The translations under genes and the position numbers were made by a program. From Alcanivorax limicola (GTDB taxonomy: Bacteria; Pseudomonadota; Gammaproteobacteria; Pseudomonadales; Alcanivoracaceae), in assembly GCF_019931215.1 (NCBI RefSeq), contig NZ_JAIOUB010000001.1, forward strand, positions 682,001 through 746,000: 64,000 nucleotides of DNA, given 5' to 3'. Of this stretch, positions 26,175 to 35,291 are shown in pieces (position 1 is the stretch's first letter; every line of letters begins with the position of its first letter). The notes under the pieces were generated by a model. It was not told the DNA's origin. It was given only the letters and a program-made list of their open reading frames with translations, and did no database searches.

Positions 26175-27578
26175 TTATCGGCCGCGACGTCGCAACGCCG
26201 CCGGGTGGAAGTACTGATCACCCGGAGCTGGCTGAGTAAAGTCCAGAGCCGAGGACTCTTCGTTGGACAGGAACTGTACGTGATAGCGGCGTGCACGCAG
26301 ATCATGGAAGGTATCCAGCGCGGTCCACTGTGATGGCACTTCGTAGTAGTTCTTGATGAAGGCCATGCTGACACGCCACAGGTCGCCACGACGGTCATAC
26401 TGGTCGATCACAGCAATCTGCCAGGAATCTTCGTCGATGTAGAACACGCGACGCTCATAGATGTGCCGCTCGCCCGGCTTCAGGGTCGCTTCAACCACCC
26501 ATACCCGGTGCAGCTCCCAGCGCGCGTGCTCAGGATTGACGTGGCCGGTCATCAGCAGATCACTGTATTTCACCGACGGATCATCAATGCGGTAGTTGTT
26601 GTACGGGATGTACATTTCCACCGGCTGATCGTGCAACAGTTTCCAGTTGTAGCGCTCCGGAGAACCGTTGTACATGTCCGTGTCATCCGCGGTGCGCAAG
26701 CCATCAGATGCGGCGATAGGCGTATCGAATGACAGGTTTGGTGAGCGCTGAACGCGACGGGTGCCGGCATTATAGCCCCACGCCTGACGCGGCAATTTAC
26801 GCTGATCCAGGGTTTCATGCACCAGTACCGCACCGCCCGCCAGACGCGCAGGCGCCATGGTGAAGGACAGGTAGTAGAAGATGATGTTGTCCAGTGCGTC
26901 TTCAGACAGTTCCGGATCGTAATAGCGGAAGTACACTTCCTGCTGCGACGTCACCAGCGAGTAGGAGCCGTTACGCTGAACGGCCACTTCTGAAGCACGA
27001 CGAACAATGTAAATGCCGCGCCAGCGCATGATGTGGTTCCAGATCACCTGCTGCGCTCTTTCCTCATTGGAGCCATGAGGAATCGGGAACGGTGTCCCGC
27101 CGAAAGCGCCGGTAATGCCAGTTGCACCGAGCTTGGCAGTCTGAGCGTTCTTCTTGGTGTTCTCATAGACCCAATCCGGTGCCGAGGTGGTGCGACGGCT
27201 GCGGTATACGTTGATGCTGAACGTATCCGGATAGGTTTCCATCAAGGCCTGAACACCGCGAGGCAGGCGGCTTTCGTACTGCCCCTTGTTCTGGTTGTTG
27301 ATGTTCAGCAATACCTGGTCATTGGGGAACGGATCCGGGTGATGCTGCCCCGGCCGTGTATAGGAACTGGGTATCTGGCCACGATCAAAGCCGGTCCAGG
27401 CGGGAATGCCGTCCGGGGTGCTTACATCCGCACCGTTACCCCGCTTGAGACCACCCAGCGGTGTCAGGTCATTGCCGAGGCGCGCAGCCTCCTGCGCAGA
27501 AACACCTGCCTGGACCCCGGAAGCCAGCGCCAGCGACAAAGCCAGCGCACTTCCAACGAATGATATTTTTTTCAGCAT
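26175..27578 (-). CDS. DUF1329 periplasmic protein, copy B
   Basis: 467 residues, the same length as copy A. The signal peptide is MLKKISFVGSALALSLALAS with cleavage near VQA-GV. The conserved blocks correspond one to one with copy A: GFDRGQIPSSYTRPGQHHPD, DTFSINVYRSRRTTSAPDWV, AWGYNAGTRRVQRSPNLSF, ending FHPAALRRRGR. The two copies probably arose by duplication and then diverged mainly in the signal peptide, residues 10-40 and near the C terminus. It follows DUF1302 copy B by 54 nt. Family fold is LolA-like; it may carry a hydrophobic ligand between exporter and barrel (inference). Confidence 0.85.
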   Translation of the reverse strand: MLKKISFVGSALALSLALASGVQAGVSAQEAARLGNDLTPLGGLKRGNGADVSTPDGIPAWTGFDRGQIPSSYTRPGQHHPDPFPNDQVLLNINNQNKGQYESRLPRGVQALMETYPDTFSINVYRSRRTTSAPDWVYENTKKNAQTAKLGATGITGAFGGTPFPIPHGSNEERAQQVIWNHIMRWRGIYIVRRASEVAVQRNGSYSLVTSQQEVYFRYYDPELSEDALDNIIFYYLSFTMAPARLAGGAVLVHETLDQRKLPRQAWGYNAGTRRVQRSPNLSFDTPIAASDGLRTADDTDMYNGSPERYNWKLLHDQPVEMYIPYNNYRIDDPSVKYSDLLMTGHVNPEHARWELHRVWVVEATLKPGERHIYERRVFYIDEDSWQIAVIDQYDRRGDLWRVSMAFIKNYYEVPSQWTALDTFHDLRARRYHVQFLSNEESSALDFTQPAPGDQYFHPAALRRRGR

Positions 27579-27632
27579 GTCACTCTCCGTCAGAATTCTT
27601 TGCCGAAGGTAATACCTCCGGCATTTTGTTAT

Positions 27633-29729
27633 TTAGAACGCGTACCGCATGGACAGGGCGACGTTGTTCCGATCGCGCAGCTTGTTGCTGTAGCCCGCAC
27701 CCCAGAATGCCGTAGCAGCAAGACCCACCTCCAGGTTGTTCTGATACGCGAAGTTCACACCCAGCGTACCGGCCTTGCGGTTCTCCATGAAGTTGCCGCC
27801 AATGACCGAATTGCCTTCGACGTCATGCGCAAAGTTCAGGAAAGGTGCGGCGGAAACACCGGCGAGAACGTCGCTATAGGTTGCACGCAGCACGGACCGG
27901 TAACCCCAGGAGAACTCATCCAGATAAGTACGGTATACGTCATTGGGCGTGCGATTCTGGGCTTCGCCAAGTTGAATGGCTGCGGTGGAGTTGTAGTAAA
28001 GCTTGTTGCCGTTGGGGTCGCGGCTATCCAGGCCACCAGCATGCTCTGCACCGACTTCCAACAGGAATACCACGTTGCTGGCACCTGCGTGTGAACCGAG
28101 GTTGAAGATGCTGACCAGCGAGGCATTGGTCATCTTCGCTTCATCATAGGCATAGTAGATGGTGTCGCGGTCAATCGGGGTGCTCTGATCAAGACAGCTG
28201 CCACCGAGGCTTGCACGAATACAATGGTTAGTAAGATCGCCCACCGTAGCGGTGCCCAACACCACACCCTGCGCCGTCTGGGCCAGCGCCTGAATCAGGT
28301 TGTCACCCACCTCGTTGATCACCGGTTGCTTGGGCCGGTAAGCAATTTCACCGGACAGCGCCATGTTGCCGATATTGGAACTGAAGCTCAGACCGAACAT
28401 GTCAACGTCTTCGACATAGGCCATGTGGTAGTTGGTGGAGTCAATCTGCTGAATGACATTCAGGCCAACTGCCGCCGCTGGATCAATCGCACCAAGCTGA
28501 GCGCAGTTGAGGCCAGCGAGTTCCATGGCTGCAGCATCACAACGGGCAGCGTCCAGTTCACCGAACTGAGAACCGACCACCGGCAGCTTGGCATGGGTCC
28601 GGGTGTAGAAGAGCCCGAATTCAGTGCCGTTCAAGGCGTCAGCAAAGTAGCGGAACGCGAGCCCGAACTGACCGCTGTCACTGGCATCGTCGTCGCGGGT
28701 ACGATTTACCGTCAGCTGTGTCTGCTCATACTGGTAGCCATTGATGCCGGTCATACCATAGTTGGCGCGGGTGTATGCTGCTGCTGCGTCCGCCAAAGCG
28801 GGGTTGGGGGGGGATGAACCCGCAGCCAACAAACGACCATCAACCACGACGTTGTTAGCACCACGACCAGGGAAAGCATCGTTGGTAGAGTAGAAGCTGC
28901 CCGCCGGCGCATCCTCCGTATTCTTCCAGTCAAACTGATAGAACGCCTCAGCAGTGAGGTTCATCGTCAGACCGTAGGAGAAATACAGTGATGTCAGTGG
29001 CAGAAGCGCCTCACGGATCTCGGCACCCGGCTGTCGCAGTGCGGCAAGATCAATGTAGTTGGCGGTGTTGATACCATTCTGGATGAACAGCGCCTCACCC
29101 CAGTTGATGACCTGGCGGCCGGCACGCACAGTCAGCGGTCTGTCCGCGACCATGAACTCGCCCCAGATGTAGGCGTCCAGCAACTGGTTACGTTGCCCGG
29201 CCCAGTCCTTCGTCTGGCGGCTGAAACGGTCGCCCATCCCGTTGTTCGGATGCTGCGAGAAATCGGCATAGCGGTTCACACCACCAAAGCCGGGACGCGG
29301 ACCCGGGACACCCACATCAATGATCCCGCCGTCATGGCCCCCTTCCATGATCACAGCATCATAGAAAGATGTACCACGCACGAACAAGCCGTAGTTCGAA
29401 CCGAAATCCAGGGCCAGTTCCGACGAGATACGCCCGACCAGTGACGCCAGACCGGTATCGAAATTGTTGTTGCCGTCGTTCTTGTTCAGCTGCGTGGCGT
29501 AACCACGCTGGGCCATCACCAATGGATCCTCGATAGCCGCCAGCTCTCTTTTTTGTCCCTGGGTTCGAAACAGCGCCCCGGCAGACAGCGTGGTATCCAG
29601 ACGACCGGAAATATTGGGGTTATCGAATTGTAGTTGAATGGCCTGGGCTGGTATGGCCAGGGCACCGAACAGTGACGCACTGGCGATGGATACCGCCAGA
29701 CGTGACTTCAGCATGGTCTTGTTCTTCAT
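27633..29729 (-). CDS. DUF1302 outer-membrane beta-barrel protein, copy B
   Basis: 698 residues. The ATG at 29729 has GGAG upstream; a signal peptide is cut near AQA-IQL. It shares long identical stretches with copy A: RGYATQLNKND-type, VRAGRQVINWGEALFIQNG, SFSSNIGNMALSGEIAYRPK and SNKLRDRNNVALSMRYAF, ending in the aromatic barrel signal. An extra Cys-containing loop (DAARCDAAAMELAGLNCAQL) near residues 390-410 is absent from copy A. This is the first gene of a unit with DUF1329 copy B and is closed by the 26085 terminator. It lies 266 bp from pepN and probably has its own promoter in that gap. Confidence 0.85.
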   Translation of the reverse strand: MKNKTMLKSRLAVSIASASLFGALAIPAQAIQLQFDNPNISGRLDTTLSAGALFRTQGQKRELAAIEDPLVMAQRGYATQLNKNDGNNNFDTGLASLVGRISSELALDFGSNYGLFVRGTSFYDAVIMEGGHDGGIIDVGVPGPRPGFGGVNRYADFSQHPNNGMGDRFSRQTKDWAGQRNQLLDAYIWGEFMVADRPLTVRAGRQVINWGEALFIQNGINTANYIDLAALRQPGAEIREALLPLTSLYFSYGLTMNLTAEAFYQFDWKNTEDAPAGSFYSTNDAFPGRGANNVVVDGRLLAAGSSPPNPALADAAAAYTRANYGMTGINGYQYEQTQLTVNRTRDDDASDSGQFGLAFRYFADALNGTEFGLFYTRTHAKLPVVGSQFGELDAARCDAAAMELAGLNCAQLGAIDPAAAVGLNVIQQIDSTNYHMAYVEDVDMFGLSFSSNIGNMALSGEIAYRPKQPVINEVGDNLIQALAQTAQGVVLGTATVGDLTNHCIRASLGGSCLDQSTPIDRDTIYYAYDEAKMTNASLVSIFNLGSHAGASNVVFLLEVGAEHAGGLDSRDPNGNKLYYNSTAAIQLGEAQNRTPNDVYRTYLDEFSWGYRSVLRATYSDVLAGVSAAPFLNFAHDVEGNSVIGGNFMENRKAGTLGVNFAYQNNLEVGLAATAFWGAGYSNKLRDRNNVALSMRYAF

Positions 29730-29995
29730 TACGCAACTCCATGATTGCGAGGCTTGTAGCGTTAGCGCCTTGTTATTTTGACGATCCGGCCAATGCTTAC
29801 CGGAACGCTCTCCCTTTTTACCAGACGCCCCACGGGGGGTGTCTAGGTTTATTTTCGTATATTCAAACCTAATTTTGACCGATTAGCCACAGTAAACCAT
29901 GACTTTCCGGTCCTCTGCCCGGCAGACAAGCCTTCACACTTGTCTACCCCTACCACTGCGCAACAGTCCGGCTGCGCAGCATCCCGCCTCCCGGA

Positions 29996-32629
29996 TCAAT
30001 CCCGGGAGGCCAGAATTCTTTCCAGTACCTCCCGCAGGTTGTCCGAAACCGTGCCGGCGAGCAACTGTTCCAGCGCCTGGGCCAGCAGTGTCTGCCGGGG
30101 AACCGGCAATCGCGGCAGTCGGGCGCAGGCGTTGGCCATGCGCGCAGCCACCTGGGGGTTCACCGTATCCAGCCGCGCCAGGCATTGGGTATACAGCTCA
30201 TATCCCTTGCCGTCCGCAGCATGCAACGCCGTCGGATTGGCGCCCGCAAACGTGCCCAGCAGGCCGCGCACTCGATTGGGCACACGCCAGTCAAAATCAT
30301 CATGGGCCAGCAAGGCCTCGACCCGCGACAGGGTGGCAGCGCCCGGCACACTGGCCTGCACGGCAAACCACTGATCCATCACCAGCGCTTCATCCCGCCA
30401 GCGTTCGGCGAACGCCGCCAGGGCAGCCTCGCTGCCTGCGAGACGGTAATGGCACAACAGCCGCAGCGCTCCCAGCTCATCGGTCATATTGTCGGCATTG
30501 CGGCATAAGTCGCCCAGGAAATCAGCCATCTGCTTGTCACCGGCCGCAGCCAGATAGCCCAGCGCGCGGTGGCGCAGGCTGCGGCGGCCGATATCGTCCG
30601 CCGCCGGGCGGTAGGGCCCGGAGGTCTCGTTGGCCTCCACCTGCACCCACCACTGCGCCGCCAGTTGTCGCCCGAGCGCCGAAACCAGTGCCGCACGCGC
30701 CTCATGCACGCCATCCACATCCAGTACCGGCAAACGATCCGCCAAAGCGACTTCGCCAGGTATGGTCAGCAACAGCGCCGTCGCTGCGGGATCATCCGCC
30801 GCGCGCGCCAGCACCTGCTCCAGCGCCGGGACCAGTGCGGCAGCTTCTGCCTCTGCTTGCCGGGGTTCGTCGAGCAGGCGCTGCACAGCACCGTGATACA
30901 GGCGCTGCGCAGCATCCCAGCGGCAATAGCCGTCCGTATCGTGGGCAAGCAGAAACCGCAGTTGCTCCGTGCTGTAGTCGTAATTCAACTCCACCGGCGC
31001 AGAAAAACCGCGCAACAGGGAGGGCACGGGCCGCTCTGGCACCTCGAAGCTGACCTGCTGTTGCGCTTCAGTGAGCTGCAACACCGTCTCTGTCTGACCG
31101 TCTGCAGAAAGCGGCAAGGGCTGCCCGTCCGCGCCCAGCAACGCCATCGCCACCGGCACCAGCAGTGGCAACTTTTCGGGTTGCCCAGGTGTCGCCGGCG
31201 TGGATTGCTTGAGGGTCAAGGTGTAGGTGGTGCCGTCATAGCTATCCTGCACCGTCAGCTGCGGTGTACCGGCCTGGCTGTACCAGCGCCGGAACTGGCT
31301 CAGATCCTGCCCGCCGGCCTGCTCCATGCAATCGACAAAATCATCGGTGGTCACCGCCTGGCCATCGAAGCGGCTGAAATACAGATCTGTGCCCCGTCGA
31401 AACGCCTCCGGCCCCAGCAACTCGTGCTGCATGCGCACCAGCTCGGCGCCCTTTTCGTAGATCGTGACGGTGTAGAAGTTATCGATTTTCTGATACTCGG
31501 CCGGGCGTACCGGATGCGCCATGGGACCGCGATCCTCGGCAAACTGCACGGCACGCAGCATGTCGACGTCCTCGACCCGTTTGACCGTGGCAGAATTCAT
31601 GTCGCCAGAGAATGTCTGGTCACGGAACACCGTAAAGCCTTCCTTGAGGCTCAACTGAAACCAGTCACGGCAGGTCACCCGGTTGCCGGACCAGTTGTGG
31701 AAATACTCATGCGCCACGACGGCTTCGACGCGCTGGAAGCCGGCGTCAGTGGTCGTGGCCGGGTGCGCCAGCACACAGGCCGTGTTGAAAATATTCAGGC
31801 CCTTGTTTTCCATCGCGCCCATATTGAAATGACTGACGGCGACGATCATGTAGATATCCAGATCGTATTCCAGGCCGTAGGTCTTCTCGTCCCAGGCCAT
31901 GGCCGCTTTCAGCGACGCCATGGCATGGTCCAGCTTGTTCAGATCCCGCGGCTCGGCGTAAATCTGCAAACTGATGTCCCGGCCGGACCCGGTGCGGTAC
32001 ACATCGTCCAGACAGGCCAGATCGCCCGCCACCAGCGCGAACAGATAACAGGGTTTGGGGAACGGATCTTCCCAACGCACCCAGTGTCTGTCGCTGCCCT
32101 CGTCACCGCGCGCGACGGGATTGCCGTTGGACAACAGCACCGGGAACGCCGCCTTGTCAGCACGCACCGTCGTCACGAAACGGCTCAGCACATCCGGCCG
32201 GTCCGGAAAAAAGGTAATGCGCCGAAAACCCTCGGCCTCGCATTGCGTGCAGAACATGCCTTTCGATACGTACAGGCCTTCCAGTGCGGTATTGGTCTCC
32301 GGGGCAATCGTCACCACGGTGTCCAGCGTGCACTGATCCGGCAAAGCCCGCAGTGTCAGATGGCGGCCATCGTAGTGCCAGCGATCATCGGCCAGCTGCT
32401 CGCCATTCACCGCAATGCGCTCAGGCGTCAGCGCCACACCGTCCAGCACACAGTCACCCTGCTCTGCCTCGGGCGCCGGGTTACGCCGCAGCGTCAGGCT
32501 GGCGCTGACGCGGGTACCGGTCTCGCGCAGATCCACATCCAGGGTCACCTGGTCAACGAGAAACGCCGGGGGGCGATAATCCGCCAGCCGAATGGCCGAT
32601 TGGGCCGCTTGTCCATCACGCATGGTCAT
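29996..32629 (-). CDS. pepN: Aminopeptidase N (M1 family)
   Basis: 877 residues, broad-specificity metallo-aminopeptidase. Substrate-anchoring GAMEN is at 271-275 and the zinc site HEYFHNWSGN at 307-311, with the third ligand Glu330 in SLKEGFTVFRD. There is no signal peptide, so it is cytoplasmic as in E. coli. The first Met (32629) has AGGAGG only three bases upstream, whereas the Met two codons later has ideal spacing, so translation may begin there. The gene overlaps the DUF1315 stop, the arrangement found in Pseudomonas, and nadK is nearby upstream. Confidence 0.95.
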   Translation of the reverse strand: MTMRDGQAAQSAIRLADYRPPAFLVDQVTLDVDLRETGTRVSASLTLRRNPAPEAEQGDCVLDGVALTPERIAVNGEQLADDRWHYDGRHLTLRALPDQCTLDTVVTIAPETNTALEGLYVSKGMFCTQCEAEGFRRITFFPDRPDVLSRFVTTVRADKAAFPVLLSNGNPVARGDEGSDRHWVRWEDPFPKPCYLFALVAGDLACLDDVYRTGSGRDISLQIYAEPRDLNKLDHAMASLKAAMAWDEKTYGLEYDLDIYMIVAVSHFNMGAMENKGLNIFNTACVLAHPATTTDAGFQRVEAVVAHEYFHNWSGNRVTCRDWFQLSLKEGFTVFRDQTFSGDMNSATVKRVEDVDMLRAVQFAEDRGPMAHPVRPAEYQKIDNFYTVTIYEKGAELVRMQHELLGPEAFRRGTDLYFSRFDGQAVTTDDFVDCMEQAGGQDLSQFRRWYSQAGTPQLTVQDSYDGTTYTLTLKQSTPATPGQPEKLPLLVPVAMALLGADGQPLPLSADGQTETVLQLTEAQQQVSFEVPERPVPSLLRGFSAPVELNYDYSTEQLRFLLAHDTDGYCRWDAAQRLYHGAVQRLLDEPRQAEAEAAALVPALEQVLARAADDPAATALLLTIPGEVALADRLPVLDVDGVHEARAALVSALGRQLAAQWWVQVEANETSGPYRPAADDIGRRSLRHRALGYLAAAGDKQMADFLGDLCRNADNMTDELGALRLLCHYRLAGSEAALAAFAERWRDEALVMDQWFAVQASVPGAATLSRVEALLAHDDFDWRVPNRVRGLLGTFAGANPTALHAADGKGYELYTQCLARLDTVNPQVAARMANACARLPRLPVPRQTLLAQALEQLLAGTVSDNLREVLERILASRD

Positions 32630-32915
32630 CGCCCTCCTGGCCGGGTGTGTTGTCGCGGGATGCGCGCAGCGTCACGGGTTGCGCTTCATCAGCATGGCTG
32701 CTGCAGCCAGCCGGTGCCACATAGCCGGTGCGCTCGGCTTCCGGCACATTGTTGCGCAGTTCCCAGGCGATCACTGCCTGCAGACTCAATTCACGTTGCT
32801 CGGCACTCAGCACACGGCCATCCGGCCAGCGGCCGGTTTCCACGGCACGGCGCATGTTGTGCCAGACCTCCATGGTCATGCCGTCAATCAGTTCTTCGAA
32901 ACTCTGTGGGGTCAT
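32616..32915 (-). CDS. DUF1315 (YeaC-like) protein
   Basis: 99 residues. MTPQSFEELIDGMTMEVWHNM then GRWPDGRVLSAEQRELSLQAVIAWE matches the YeaC/DUF1315 pattern. The ATG at 32915 is chosen by family alignment; the 138 nt of upstream reading frame is unconserved. Its end overlaps pepN by 14 bp. Function unknown; E. coli yeaC is in a different context. The C-terminal 20 residues are charged and Asp/Glu-rich (SRDNTPGQEGDDHA). Confidence 0.82.
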   Translation of the reverse strand: MTPQSFEELIDGMTMEVWHNMRRAVETGRWPDGRVLSAEQRELSLQAVIAWELRNNVPEAERTGYVAPAGCSSHADEAQPVTLRASRDNTPGQEGDDHA

Positions 32916-32991
32916 TACCGTCACCTTGACCAGACTAAGGGGGTCCTGCGGGGGTGTATTGTATGCAGTTGCAGCGCGCCGAATGCGTCTG

Positions 32992-33879
32992 TCAGTCCTG
33001 TCCCAGCCGGCTGCTCCAGCCGAGCTTGGAGCGACAGGCCTCGTAAAAATCATGCCCCGGCGGATGCAGCAGCTTCAGACGCTGGGGCTTCTTGCGTATT
33101 GCGATGACATCATCCCGCTCAACGCGTATGCCCTGCTGGCCATCACAGCTCACCAGAGGCTCCTGCCGGAACGACGTCACCCGCAGCTTGATCTCGCTGT
33201 TGCCACCGACCACCAGCGGTCGACTCGTCAGCGTGTGCGGGTTCAATGGCACCAGCGCCATGGCATCAATCGCCGGATGCATGATCGGCCCGCCACAGGA
33301 CAACGCATAGGCGGTCGAGCCTGTCGGCGTGCTGATAATCAGGCCGTCCGAGCGCTGGTTGTAGACAAACAGGCCGTCGATAAACAGCTCGAACTCAATC
33401 ATGTGCACGCTATCCCCGGACAGCAGCACCACGTCATTGAGCGCGGCACCGTGGCCCGCCACACTGCGACCACGATTGAGCTCCATATCAAGCAAAAAGC
33501 GGGATTCCACCAGATAGTCGCCATCCAGCACCTGCCCGACACGCTGCTCCAGCTCTGCTGGCAGCACGTCGGTGAGAAAACCCAGCCGCCCCCGGTTGAT
33601 ACCCAGCACCGGCACGTCATAGCCGGCAAAGGTGCGCGCCGCGCCAAGCAGGCAGCCATCACCACCGACCACAATGACGAGATCACAGGATTGTCCGATC
33701 TGCTTGCGGGAACCCGCCTGCAGCCCAAGATCGGCCAGCTCCGGCGTCAGCGTTTTCTCGAGAATGACGTTACAGCCACGCTGTTGCAGAAAATGCACCA
33801 GCTGGCGCAGGGAGTACAACGCCTGTTCGCTGCCGGAGCGGGCAACCAGGCCGATATTGCGGAATGTATCGCGTGGCAC
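32992..33879 (-). CDS. nadK: NAD kinase
   Basis: 295 residues; phosphorylates NAD to NADP. The nucleotide site GGDG is at 72-75, followed by Cys-Leu-Leu where Thr or Ser-Leu-Leu is usual. Asn-Asp is in ALNDVVL, and the second conserved motif is SDGLIISTPTGSTAYALSCGG. The start is a GTG at 33879 with AGAGG upstream; an internal start would lose the conserved FRNIGLVAR strand. The gene order with DUF1315 and pepN is as in pseudomonads. Confidence 0.94.
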   Translation of the reverse strand: MPRDTFRNIGLVARSGSEQALYSLRQLVHFLQQRGCNVILEKTLTPELADLGLQAGSRKQIGQSCDLVIVVGGDGCLLGAARTFAGYDVPVLGINRGRLGFLTDVLPAELEQRVGQVLDGDYLVESRFLLDMELNRGRSVAGHGAALNDVVLLSGDSVHMIEFELFIDGLFVYNQRSDGLIISTPTGSTAYALSCGGPIMHPAIDAMALVPLNPHTLTSRPLVVGGNSEIKLRVTSFRQEPLVSCDGQQGIRVERDDVIAIRKKPQRLKLLHPPGHDFYEACRSKLGWSSRLGQD

Positions 33880-34063
33880 TCGAAACGCCTCTGCATGGGG
33901 GCTCTGCGACGGGCAGTGCCAGCTGACGGGTTACTGCGGGGAGATATGACGGGCCTGGCAACCCATGGGAGCGACTGTTGCCCCGTCACACGCCGCAGCG
34001 CATTTCAGGGGCACATGGTAACGTTTATCCGGGCTTCAGCGCCATGCAGCACGCGGCCTGGAA

Positions 34064-35134
34064 TCAGTCCCCGAGCTGCAGCACGTCAGGGCTGGCGTTG
34101 AGGCCACCCTCGAGCAGATGCACGCGGATACCGGCATGTCGCAGCAGAAACGCCGCGGAGGTGCTGCGACGACCGGTGTCGCAATACACCACATAGGTGC
34201 GTGAAGGGTCCAGCAACCGGCTTTTCAGCCGCAGGACATTCAACGGCATGTTCAATGCAGCGGGCAGATGCCCTTGGGCATACTCGTCCGGGGTACGCAC
34301 ATCGAGCCAGCGCGCACCCGCCGATACCCGCTCCAGGGCGTCACCGGCGCCGATGGAATCCACCGCCGGCTCTCGCAGCAACTCGTCGAAGTCCGCACGA
34401 TCCAGGCGCATCACCACACCGTCGGTGGCCATGGTAATGGTGGCATTGCGCGGCGCACCGGTCAGCAACGCCTCCTCACCAAACCACTGCCCTGCTTCCA
34501 GCATGGCTACCGGCGTCATCTCGGATGCACCGGACACCAGCACCGATACCTCACAGATACCGTCCTTGATGATGAAGCAACAATCAGCGTCATCCCCCTG
34601 GCGGATAATGACCTCGCCTGTCTTCATCTTGCGCGGCTTCAGGCGGCGGAATATCTCGAAGATGTTGCTCGGCGGTACCTGATAGAACAACGGCGACTTG
34701 AGCAGGCGAATCATCCACTCCCGGTCACCTTCATAGGCGGCATTGGCATTGATATCCAGTACCACATAGCCCACGGACTGATCCCAGGCCAGCAAAGTAT
34801 CCAGACGAAAACTGTCGAACAGCACCACCGACACAGCGGTGATCGCTCGCGCTCTGCTGCGCCGTGGCTGATGATGGTCCAGCGGATGCCAGGACTCCAC
34901 ACCACCGGCCGACACACGTTGCGAAGCACCGTCAGCCGTCTCCAGTTCCACCTCCCCGCTCAGCAGGTACACGGTAGTGTTATCCCGGTCGCCAATATCG
35001 AACAGCAGCTCGCCGGGCTGATACTGACGCACCTCCTGCTGATCCAGCAGCCGCTCCAGATGCTCGCCGCTGAGGGCGTTCACGGGTACGAATGTTTGCA
35101 GCAGGCTCTTGTCGATGGACGGGCCCTGACCCAT
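34064..35134 (-). CDS. Double cNMP-binding / rhodanese fusion protein
   Basis: 356 residues. The first cNMP-like roll lies at about 20-110 (QPGELLFDIGDRDNTTVYLLSG), the second at about 145-255 (TGEVIIRQGDDADCCFIIKDG, GEEALLTGAPRNATITM). A rhodanese domain (about 265-350) has the active-site loop CDTGRRS with Cys318, so sulfur transfer or redox sensing is feasible. The ATG at 35134 has AAGGAG upstream. Pseudomonads carry similar proteins near pepN. One hypothesis is that a nucleotide signal gates rhodanese activity; this is untested. Confidence 0.82.
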   Translation of the reverse strand: MGQGPSIDKSLLQTFVPVNALSGEHLERLLDQQEVRQYQPGELLFDIGDRDNTTVYLLSGEVELETADGASQRVSAGGVESWHPLDHHQPRRSRARAITAVSVVLFDSFRLDTLLAWDQSVGYVVLDINANAAYEGDREWMIRLLKSPLFYQVPPSNIFEIFRRLKPRKMKTGEVIIRQGDDADCCFIIKDGICEVSVLVSGASEMTPVAMLEAGQWFGEEALLTGAPRNATITMATDGVVMRLDRADFDELLREPAVDSIGAGDALERVSAGARWLDVRTPDEYAQGHLPAALNMPLNVLRLKSRLLDPSRTYVVYCDTGRRSTSAAFLLRHAGIRVHLLEGGLNASPDVLQLGD

Positions 35135-35291
35135 GACTCTGTTCTCCTTATATAGCGCACAATGTCTTACGCGCAATGTTGGAAGCAGCTTGTATGCCAG
35201 CTTGCTCGGCTATACAGCCTTAAGGCAAGCGCGGCCGGTTTATCTTCTCCATCCGTGACATGGCGCACACTTCATGTGCTGCCCAACATGA

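Noticed and set aside
29986-30010. Hairpin at the pepN stop (stem GCCTCCCGG / CCGGGAGGC)
   Set aside because: No T-tract on the minus strand and it overlaps the stop codon; not claimed as a terminator.
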